Positions 55,840 to 64,000 of a DNA stretch of 64,000 nucleotides are shown here, in pieces. Every line of letters begins with the position of its first letter. Position 1 is the stretch's first letter. Origin of the DNA: Ariolimax columbianus (taxonomy: Eukaryota > Mollusca > Gastropoda > Stylommatophora > Arionidae). The stretch is taken from contig JAVGWX010000003.1 in assembly GCA_036924085.1 (NCBI GenBank), positions 119,536,264 to 119,600,263 on the forward strand, given 5' to 3'. A program made the translations under genes and the position numbers. The notes under the pieces are model-generated. The model saw nothing but the letters and a program-made list of their open reading frames with translations. It did not search any database and was not told where the DNA came from.

Positions 55840-55960
55840 AGAAAAAGGTCGACCCACAGTCTGTTTGGCGCTATCTATGCTGTTCTCAACAAACCACCTA
55901 ACCATGGCCGATGTTATGCCATGGGGTACAGTTAATCGCCTCTTACGACATGCTCCATTT
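55840..55960 (-). mobile_element. SINE family B central module, isolated
   Basis: The reverse complement starts ATGTCGTAAGAGGCGATTAA and continues GGTTAGGTGGTTTGTTGAGA..GATAGCGCCAAACAGAC, matching 49385-49485 and 6533-6590. No tRNA head adjacent. Confidence 0.65.
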
Positions 55961-56104
55961 GTGGCAGTAGTGCTATTCTTGTCTTTGTCATAACCAAGCT
56001 CCGGTGGACCACTCTAAAACATATTTATGTCGCAGTCTTTGTCTAACAAGGCAGACATTCGTAAATTTGATTTCTCTCTTATGTCTCTCTCAATCTATCT
56101 TTTT

Positions 56105-56109
56105 CTCTC

Positions 56110-56142
<33 letters not shown>

Positions 56143-56145
56143 GTC
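56105..56145. repeat. (CT)n microsatellite
   Basis: CT dinucleotides with occasional C or G interruptions. Confidence 0.93.
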
Positions 56146-56211
56146 TACCTCTATAAATTCCTCCCTATCTAACTTTTTTTCTGACCGATTCTCTCTTTTC
56201 TTCAATTGTTA

Positions 56212-56573
56212 GGGATCAAGATGCTGAGCAGCACATGAGCTGCAGTGATTAGTGGACCATAGTTGACTGCTAGCGTCAGGGCCAGCGAACCATAGCTGCC
56301 AAGACCCTTCTACACCTCCCCGCGGTGCTCCTGGATAACATGCTGCAGCAGGGCAGACTTGCTAAGGAGAAGGGATCGAAGAGGGAATGCTAACCCGGTA
56401 CTCAAAAAATGCTTGCTGAAGTCAGATGTGTTGGACCGAAAGATGCAAATATCGCAGCCAACCTGTAAACTACGACACAACGCATTCCGTTCTCTGGACT
56501 ACATTCTGCTACTTAAGCCCTTTCAGTGTTTGGTAGTGGGAGATTGAGAACGAATGAAGAAGAAGAAGAAGAA
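56212..56573 (+). mobile_element. Family A GAA-tailed short element, full length
   Basis: Complete from GGGATCAAGATGCTG to a GAA tail; a 15 bp-class deletion relative to the 10.5 kb copy lies around 56250. I see no clear target duplication. LINE reverse-transcriptase sequence follows directly at the 3' side. Confidence 0.88.
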
Positions 56574-56575
56574 AT

Positions 56576-56790
56576 CCAAAGTTGAGACAGCAATAAAAGA
56601 TGTAATGAAAAAGAAAGCAGGAGGCACGGATACTATATATATAGTAATGTTAGTAGAAGCTCGAGGAATTCAGTGAAGATACAATGTCTGATCTGTGTAA
56701 TAACATCTACAAGAGTTGATCTATAATGACGAAACCTGATTAAACCTGCCTCTAAAACACTATCTAAGAACCGACTGTTCAGATTTTGGA
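56576..56790 (+). mobile_element. LINE RT finger-domain fragment
   Basis: Plus-strand frames read SKVETAIKDVMKKKAGGTDT, then LVEARGIQ and CNNIYKS-like blocks. This is the start of an RT domain (E...AI..MK..KAGG.D). Quickly becomes unreadable. Confidence 0.6.
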
Positions 56791-58204
56791 ACAATCTTCC
56801 TGATGAATTAATGCCATCAAGACTGCGGGGAGGATACAGGCCATGTCAGTTTTTTTTTAGATTAAAAAGGAGTTCACCTGCAAGTCATGTAACATAATCT
56901 TCACTTTTATTTGCAACCGCAATACCATAAAATACATAAGGGAAACTGGCTTTGAATTGCGTGTCAGCTTCCCCAATACCTCAAGAGCATTTTCAATAAC
57001 TCAGTGACAGTACACCGGCTTTCCTGTCGTGAATCATTTCAATAGTCGTGGACAGTAGGGTAAGGTAGACACCAGAGCCACTGGTTTCGCCCCTTGCTTA
57101 TTCGATGGCCGACGCCGTTTCTGACCTTGAAAATCATGTGGTTGTTCTTTGAGACGCTGCACTCTTCATTATTTAATACATTCGGTACGTTTGCGTAGGC
57201 TTCCATTTCTGTTGCATTATATATCTTTTGTTTTATCATTGTTCATTCGTTAATTTCCTTACATGTGTTTATACATGCATGTCTTTCCTTGCCCTGCCCC
57301 CTCCTCTTTTTCTATATCTTTTGTGTCCGTTCGTCTCCTGAAATTTATGCTTTTGTGGTTAGTTGTATGTAATTAGTTCATGCTTGTATTTGTCTTTGTC
57401 TATATATAATCATTGTAATCATTTCTTATTTGGTCCACTCTATTTCATAGCTGGCACAGTGGCTCATACGTTCCTGGCCCATCTCTATATGGCGGCGAAC
57501 TTTACCAGTTTATTTTACATTATGTCCTAATTTTTCATTGCTTTCTTTAGACCTTTGTCCTCGACGAAGGTCTTACGGACGTAACGTAGATGTCGTTTTA
57601 TTTTGGTCTTGGTACTGCCAATGAACTATTACCTATTTACGTTTGTATCGAATCTGGAACAGATCAGGAGCTTCAATTTAAAAAAATATGAAAACTGCAA
57701 ATCTCAGATTAGAAATGGAAATCACGAATAGTATACAAGTATGTATGACCAATTCTGTTTTTCACCAACAGGAGTCAAATATTGACATCCAATGAAGTAA
57801 TTTACAAAAATTAAATAGTCATGCCTATGTGTAATGTATACACATATTTCCCGCATGGCGTACAAACATGGACAATGAACATCCGATTGGAGAAAAGAAT
57901 AAATGTCTTTGAGATGTTGATATATAAGAACAGACCACATGAAAATCGTAAAAGCAGGATGGGATATTTTTAAAAAGCCATGCCTCTGTATTGTAACCTG
58001 TTATTATGGTTGCTAAGGATGTAAAGAATGTTTTGAACATGCTATAGTGGTGCAGCCAAACAAATGACGTCATAATTGCAGTTTAAATATTCCCGCCCCA
58101 CTATTGACATGCACTAAAAAGGAACAGCGTTATGCTATCTGTTTTTTAGCAGCAAAGGGTGAAACTTATATAAATTCATCGGCGAATGAAAGTTTAGTAC
58201 GGTG
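56791..58204. other. No recognisable gene
   Basis: Short frames on the minus strand (57039-57239, 57722-58073) have no domain. An imperfect hairpin (ACCTTTGTC..GACGAAGGT) lies at about 57551. Nothing further. Confidence 0.45.
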
Positions 58205-58890
58205 ATGCATTTTTTTTAATCCACACAGTGTATGAGTTGAGTAGGAAGTTCCACAACGGCGAGAGTTCGCTTACAGACAGTTCATGACTGGGTTAGGTAG
58301 ACCGAGTAAGAATCCGAGAGTCGTTTGCAGTCGTTGACTTCCTCGTTTAAAAAATCGCTGATTTACTGTGAATGAAATTGCCGCACATCTGGACGTCAAT
58401 CAATTTTCAGCACTACACATCATCCATGATGTATTAAGGTACGTCAAACTGTCTGCAAGGTAGGTTACCATGGCAGACTACATTACAATTGTAACAACGA
58501 CGCGCTAATGTCTGTCAGGAAATGTTGCGGGGCTTAGAAGCAAAAGGTGATGGTTTCCTAGCAAAAATTTTTACTGGAGATTAAACCTGGACTCACTACC
58601 TGATATGAAGAGAGCGTGCAAGGAATGGCGCCACCCCTTCTGCCAAAACCAAAGAAGTTTAGCACGCAGCAATCTGCGAGGAAAGTTATGTTTACTCTAC
58701 TTTGGGTTGGACGAAGTGTTGTTTATTTTTTATACTGTCCGTACAACGACTGCAACCATCGAGGGCTTACACATTCAGTGTCTACCACATCTGTTGTACT
58801 CACCAGATCTAGCCCCAAGTGATGTCAACGTCTTTAGACGACTGAAAGAGAGATTGGGAGGAAAGACTTTCATGTTCGATGAAGTGTAAC
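58205..58890 (+). mobile_element. Mariner-like transposase remnant
   Basis: Blocks across frames: RKFHNGESSLTDS (58237), NEIAAHLDVN..HIIHDVLRYVK (58371), RANVCQEMLRGLEAKGDGFL (58500), IFTGD.TW with a stop after the first catalytic Asp (58575), EWRHPFCQ (58620), then a jump to LLYSPDLAPSD with the second Asp, and LKERLGGKTF (58790-58880). The segment between the sheet after GKLCLLYFGLDEV and the HDNA motif is deleted. GD..LAPSD spacing marks it as mariner (DDxD type). Confidence 0.82.
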
Positions 58891-58984
58891 ATCAGGTAAT
58901 GCATAATTTGTTACACATTCGATCAAGATAATTTTTTAACAGGAATCAATTCTCGGTGTAGGCGCCGAGGGACTTGTATTGGGA

Positions 58985-59330
58985 GAAATGGTATCTTGGT
59001 CGAAAAATGTGGCGCACCTCGTAAAAATAAACGAAAGTAAAAACGAAAGTGTTGAGAAATTATGGATGCAAAAAGAATTGAAGAAGGAAATCAAAGTCTG
59101 GAAGTTCAAATATTTATGTAACATACAAAGACATAACGCCTTGCTGAAAACAAAACTGGAAGGAAGGTTGCAGGGGGGGGGGGGAGGGGTGGACAAACGT
59201 GCAAGAACTAATAATCGCATAAGTGGGGACATAACATCCTAAAACAGAGAAAGAAAAGCCTGGCAGATTGTACAATCGAGGAACGATACAAAGGAATGCT
59301 ACACTACAATTGACAGAATAAAAATTAGTC
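58985..59330 (+). mobile_element. RTE-like LINE C-terminal fragment
   Basis: Encodes VWKFKYLCNIQRHNALLKTK and LEGRLQG, then after a G run the NRERKAWQIVQSRND end. This matches the KLKYFGHIKRHN..LEG.. / W..IV block of endonuclease/RT LINEs. A G run at 59170-59183 interrupts the GRxRGR stretch. Confidence 0.7.
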
Positions 59331-59449
59331 TGTTCTAACAGATAGACAACAATGTGAAGGATGATTAATCGTGTGATCCAAACACATTCCTTATCCATAT
59401 TTAGATTAGTAAGTCCACTGGATTATTAGCATCCGGATATTATGTCTTT

Positions 59450-59745
59450 TAAACTTAACTTTTCAATACTGGCTTAGAAGACTCATCAGAGTCTGTAGAT
59501 AACCAGTCACATTTGCATTACCCTGCTTTAAAAGCTATGCACATCCAATGTATTCTTAAATGCATTAACTGTCTCTGCCTCCACCATCTCCTGGGGTAAT
59601 GCATTCCGAGTATTCACCACTCTCTAAATATTAGGAAATAAATTTTAAAAAAAATTAATATCCTAATTTCCAATCTGGACTTTCCTTTGCTTAATTTGTA
59701 TATGTGCCCTCTTTTGAAATGTTCATACGATTGGAAACAAAACAC
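59450..59745 (-). mobile_element. CR1-like LINE 3' end fragment
   Basis: The reverse complement matches 48400-48645: tail AACTTAACTTTTCAATACTG at left, then GCATTAACTGTCTCTGCCTC and TGCATTCCGAG..CCACTCTCT. 5'-truncated copy. Confidence 0.88.
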
Positions 59746-60154
59746 CATTTATTAATTGGTAAAAAACAGTATCAATATAGAGTATAATGTTACCATCAAG
59801 GGTCGATACATGTTCACTTACTTGAAAAATTTATGCAACGGCATTTGCAGACCTAGTAATAGTAGTCTCAATGACGTGGCTTTTCGCTCAGTTAAATCGG
59901 ATCATACGATGCAGCAGCTGGTGCTTTTGATTGTTAAAATCTCCAAAACTATGCTTATAGAAAAACTGTTCTTGTAATTGATAGAATCTCCAAAACTATG
60001 CTGATAGAAAAAATTGTTGTGACTGGTACCATCTCTATTTAACTTTAGAAATTAATTCTGCGACCACTACACGAGCAACATTTTAGAGACGAATTTGGGA
60101 AATGTACTGTTCCATTGCTTACATTTCAGGATGGACCGAGAGCTCATGGTTCAT
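59746..60154. other. No gene; two-copy direct repeat
   Basis: AATCTCCAAAACTATGCTTA / GAATCTCCAAAACTATGCTG at 59938 and 59985. Otherwise unassigned. Confidence 0.45.
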
Positions 60155-60240
60155 TATCATCCATTGATATCCACATTATCATCCATTGATATCCACATTA
60201 TCATCCATTGATATCCACATTATCATCCATTGATATCCAG
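60155..60240 (+). repeat. 22 bp minisatellite, about four copies
   Basis: Exact units ATCATCCATTGATATCCACA plus TT. Confidence 0.95.
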
Positions 60241-61429
60241 TCAACAACGTCACAGGCTGCTGTTGTAGACCAGACAATATGACAGCTGGTGTAGATCTCA
60301 GAAAATGACAGATGCTGTATATCTCAGAGACTGATAGATGTTGTGGAACGTACAGAATGGCAGCTGCTATAGACCTCCCATAATGACAACTTTTATTAAG
60401 ATGGTTTATATTCGTTTTATATACGAGTGCCTTGTGGTTAACATGGCTGACCAAAGGACAAACATTTTGCTCCGATGCGTGTCAGCTTATTTTGAGATAA
60501 TTCTCGTCTTGGGATGTCATTGATTTCCCTCTCACTGTTGCCTATGTTATGAACAAGTACAGAAGCTAGCTGGTTATATTTAAACACGGGCTTTTGTAGG
60601 GCATACTTGTTTAGAATTAGTTATGTGTTGATTTTATTCATTCGTTACTGTGTTTCTATTCCTGTGTTCATTGTTTAAATTATTCTTTCCAGCTGCTCTT
60701 GACATTCAATAGCACAAAGCGTGTTATTTACTTTAATTGTTTATGTATCTATAAAACGTTTTTATTATAATTATGAGTGATATTTAGTTCCGGTGTGGGT
60801 GAAAGAGCAAGACAGAAAAATATATATATATAGGAAGAGAAATAGAGAAAGAGAGAGAGAGAGGGAACGAGAGGGACCAATAAATAATGATAATTTCTTT
60901 GTATCAGTTAGGATATATTAAATAAACTGTGTGTTTTTTTAAGTAATAAATGTCTGGGAAAGATAAGGATGAAATATAACATTCGAAAATGTTCTGAAGA
61001 TAGACAGATAAAAAGAGAGAAAACGAGAAATGTCATATGGCACTGCAAATGTATTGGCATTTAAATAAAACAAATATTTCCAAAGAACTCGAAACAATGT
61101 TAAATATTTCAAATAACGACAACTGTGTTTTGGTTTCTCTATTATCTGCGTTTATTCGTTTGTTTTTGGTACTCTCTAGAGTCTCGAGAGACCCAACGCG
61201 GTTTCCGGTACAGCTGTTTGTGGTGTAATGTAAGTGGCATGTCCTTTGCAGAGCGTCGCTTCTTAGAACAACCAACCTGCTTGTTTGTGTCCGTTACACG
61301 TTTCTTGGCAGGTAGGTTCTGGTTGAGGTTATTGCACTAACTGTTTGAAGTAACTTATTTAAGAAAGAAGACTTTCCAACCTATGATTTTGCACCCCATG
61401 CCATTTATTTTTACCAAAATACAGCTGTG
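60241..61429. other. No recognisable gene
   Basis: AGATG/CTGTAGATCTCAGA-type local repetition at 60265-60370, a short TA run at 60821 and a GA run at 60846-60863. Small frames at 61033-61340 have no domain. Confidence 0.45.
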
Positions 61430-61533
61430 TGTATTTGTGTCTGTGTGTGTGTGTGTGTGTGTCTGTGTGTGTGTGTGTATGTGTGTGTGTGTGTCTGTGT
61501 GTGTGTGTCTGTGTGTGTGTGTGTGTGTGTGTC

Positions 61534-61563
<30 letters not shown>
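61430..61563. repeat. (TG)n with TC interruptions, then (AT)n
   Basis: GTGTGT blocks separated by GTCTGT, ending in about nine AT dinucleotides. Cys/Val frames are compositional. Confidence 0.95.
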
Positions 61564-61564
<1 letters not shown>

Positions 61565-61565
61565 T

Positions 61566-61905
61566 CAATGACGTACGCAAGAGGGACCTGAAGTAATGCG
61601 AAATGCAGCTAAAAGCTGGGAAGCGATTGCTCAGAATCGAGTCGTTAGAAGTGGCTTAGTAGTTTCCACGCTCGTAGAGGCCTTCTGGCTGCAGAAACAA
61701 TGAAAATTGTGAAGAGATCCGGGACACCCTGGCATGTTAGTGCCATCAGCATGGCTATACGATCTGCGACAAGGACTGTCACTCGCAAATTCGACTTTTA
61801 CATTCCCAGCGGACAGTGTCGACATACAGGCGATGGAGCTGGACTAATCTCACAGGGCGCCACAAGCAAAGTCTACAGAGACTGAGACACACAAGGACGA
61901 TGATG
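61566..61905 (+). mobile_element. LINE C-terminus with zinc-finger remnant
   Basis: One frame reads NDVRKRDLK and another MRNAAKSWEAIAQNRVV. Then come a FTFPADSV stretch and, in the neighbouring frame, SGQCRHTGDGAGLISQ, which resembles the C-x-x-C..GL.SH finger that ends several RTE-like LINE proteins. A GATGATGATGAT run closes it (61890-61909). Confidence 0.7.
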
Positions 61906-62285
61906 ATGATCATACACACATACTCAGCACACACATATATACATACACGCATATATACATACATACATACATATATACATACACGCACGCACACACACAT
62001 ACATACATACATACATACATATACGCATGCATACATACATACATGCATACATACATACACGCATACATACATATATACACGCATACATACATACATACAT
62101 ATATACACGCATACAAGCATACATTCACGTATACATACATACATACAACCATACATACATACACACACGCAAACACACAAACATACATGCAAACATACAT
62201 ACATACATGCAAACATACATAGATACATACATACATACATACACACGCACACATACACACATACAAACATACATACACACACGTA
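61906..62285. repeat. (CATA)n tetranucleotide tract
   Basis: About 380 bp of ACATACAT with CACG and GCAA variants. Open in all frames (Tyr/His/Thr-rich plus, Cys/Val/Tyr-rich minus); none is a gene. Confidence 0.95.
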
Positions 62286-62558
62286 AGTATTCGAGAGCTG
62301 AAACTGAAAAGCTTGATTTTTTTCTCTTCAGAATGTATTCTGAAAAAGTTACACACACGTGTATCATTTGTCCACGTAGTCGCCATATTGTTTTTCTCAC
62401 AAGTCTCCCGACATCCTTTAATCACATGAACATACTAGAAAAAAACGTCTTTATGTCACATCTGTAGATCTTATACACCATCTGATGCAGCTCTGTATCG
62501 GATCTCAAAATCTTTCCTCTTAGAGTTTGTTAATGGTTCAAAGATATAGTTATATAGT
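62286..62558. other. Unassigned spacer
   Basis: No feature recognised. Confidence 0.4.
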
Positions 62559-62569
62559 ATAACTCGGAA

Positions 62570-63377
62570 AAATCTGGCAAAGATGGCGCCGTAACTGGCT
62601 GCGAGTCTACATTTCTCTACTGTTTTTGATCATTATGGATGCCGCCAGACCACGGATTTGCCTGGAATTCACACTAGTCGACGACTTACACTTGTGTTCA
62701 CGGATACGTGGAGTTGTTTTCCGTCTGGACTTGTTATTTCGTTCTTTTTTTTGTGATTTTTTCCATCCGTTTATCCTGGTCTGGACGCCGGCTGAATGGC
62801 GCTACGCTTAAACTAGTTATACCTGTGTCGTATCTCACGGGTTAGTTCTGCCGGTTCACCTTCACGAATTTGGCGTGTGGGAATTTTAGATGCTACTATG
62901 ATGAACTGAATACAGCTGGGGAGAGATGCCAGACTCACCCAAACGCTGAGTGTTGTCCATACGACCTCTTGTGGTTATCGAAAAGGCCCGACAAACTGCG
63001 TTAGATGCCTTCCCACCTTTCTACCCCGCGGGTTACATGTTTACGGAAAGGCTTCGGTGGTAACCCTGAGGCAAAATCTGCATCCTATGCTATCTCCAGT
63101 CGTCTCGATGAATGTCTTGCCACTGGCGAAAGGTAGCTTAGGCTCTGTGAGTGAGGTTGACAAAAGGCGCAGTTTCTTCCTCACTTTAATCCAAATCTCC
63201 GCGCAAGTCACCCGTTTCAGCGGACACAGCAAGAGATACGACTGTCCACACGGCTGAACAAAGAGAGTGGTCTTCATCTCTTGTGATGGACAAACTATCA
63301 ACACAGCAAGAGATACGACTGTCCACACGGCTGAACAAAGAGAGTGGTCTTCATCACTTGTGATGGACAAACTATCA
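62570..63377 (+). mobile_element. Family C element, copy 3, full length (two 77 bp repeats)
   Basis: An 808 bp element between perfect 11 bp duplications ATAACTCGGAA (62559-62569, 63378-63388). It starts near TCTGGCAAAGATGGCGCCGT. A short frame beginning MDAARPRICLEFTLVDDLHL (62635) is shared with copy 1. No tRNA-like head, RT or transposase motif is visible. The 3' end is two 77 bp units with no poly-A. Most likely a non-autonomous non-LTR element, perhaps built from LINE 5' and 3' regions. Confidence 0.93.
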
Positions 63378-63388
63378 ATAACTCGGAA

Positions 63389-63559
63389 CGCGGTCTGACA
63401 CGTACTTCGGATGAGGAAGACGCTCATAGTTCAGATTGTAACCGTTACACGGACAGTATGTGAGCCGAACATTGGCATTTTGCAATGAGACACATGCACT
63501 CAGAAGTCCGTGTCGAATGAAATTAATTATGGATAAAAAAAAAATCATCCTTTAGAAAA
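63389..63559. other. Unassigned spacer
   Basis: No feature recognised. Confidence 0.4.
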
Positions 63560-63995
63560 TCTGATTACGAGGAAATGGTGTCAGTGTTCCCGATGAGCAT
63601 ATAGCTCTCTAAAATAACGCATCGTTCATCCGAAAAGTGAGTCTCCATAAAGCGGGATGCAGATGTCTGCCTGCAGAAATTGTTTAGTTCTGGTAAGGAG
63701 GAATGACGCAATTTCTTACTCGCTGTCTTGGCTCTGGCAAGTAATTGTAAACCCAGGCTCCATCTTCATTACGAAACCGGCATAAACATCAACGATAAAC
63801 ATCAACGCGTCGCTGTATCAATTCTGGAGTCAACTCCTGTGACATCTACATTGTACACAATGTGTGGTATTTGAGCACATCACGGATGACGTAATATACC
63901 TCGACTGATGTTCAGATGTGCGGCTATTTCATTCAACATGTCTCCGCCATTTTCTATCATGATGTTGCATTGGATTCTCCTTCCACAACTCGATA
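63560..63995 (-). mobile_element. Mariner-like transposase remnant, second subfamily
   Basis: The minus strand reads RRIQCNIMIENGGDMLNEIA..HLNIS (63910-63995), MSQELTPELIQRRVDVYR (63790-63840), then RNEDGAWVYNYLPEPRQRVR (63705-63770) and, in another frame, WRHSSLP. This is the helix-turn-helix and start of the catalytic domain. The WVYNY block follows the position of the first catalytic Asp, which has decayed (expected D-E-T-W reads DGAW). Truncated by divergence at 63560. Confidence 0.65.
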
Positions 63996-64000
63996 TGCCT

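Noticed and set aside
58605..58889. Intact 94-codon mariner product
   Set aside because: The frame joins two separate parts of the transposase across a deletion and lacks the first catalytic Asp, which lies in another frame before a stop.
61779..62467. Cys/Val/Tyr-rich and His/Thr-rich frames up to 171 codons resembling metallothionein-like proteins
   Set aside because: Translation of a CATA tetranucleotide repeat; open in all frames.

Overview
This is a window of animal nuclear DNA with almost no host coding sequence. The only intact genes I can support are two single-exon, minus-strand class A GPCRs of about 365 residues (16307-17404 and 50588-51679). They are clearly paralogous and look like the lineage-expanded chemosensory-type receptors of heterobranch gastropods. 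Together with AT-rich sequence, tRNA-headed SINEs, CR1- and RTE-like LINEs, mariner and hAT remnants and many minisatellites, this suggests a mollusc, probably a sea slug or related heterobranch. The species assignment is inference from remembered family resemblance.

Layout. 0-12 kb: degraded LINEs (CR1-like and RTE-like), a GAA-tailed short element here called family A, and minisatellites with 37, 45, 35 and 33 bp units, several growing inside LINE remnants. 12-19 kb: LINE scraps, receptor 1 with a LINE 3' end abutting its start, and a tRNA-derived SINE. 19-23 kb: a 1.5 kb polypyrimidine tract, a 600 bp hAT-type element with an 8 bp target duplication whose left terminus is tandemly amplified, and the first copy of an 0.8 kb element here called family C. 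23-27 kb: a 79 bp array made from reverse-transcriptase coding sequence and a 1.1 kb, 37 bp-unit array growing inside a dispersed repeat (family D). 27-32 kb: SINEs, mariner and hAT remnants, and a three-level nest (family A in a LINE in a hAT remnant). 32-40 kb: a 46 bp array with 18 TGACTCA motifs, and a 34 bp array split by a 1,053 bp solo-LTR-like insertion. 40-49 kb: a nearly complete RTE-like LINE preceded by an inverted partial copy, then a CR1-like LINE with a GDSL/SGNH-type ORF1, inserted with another LINE fragment into an old ~50 bp array. 49-64 kb: SINEs, receptor 2, two more family C copies, SINE-F with a 12 bp duplication, mariner and LINE remnants and simple repeats.

Reading of the whole: a retrotransposon graveyard around two receptor genes. 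LINE families supply the machinery, SINE-like families share their 3' tails, and short pieces of both have repeatedly expanded into minisatellites. Family names A-F are labels for this window only. Transposon boundaries come from target-site duplications where stated; otherwise they are approximate to a few tens of bases. I found no operon-like or bacterial-type system, CRISPR array, or rRNA or tRNA gene.
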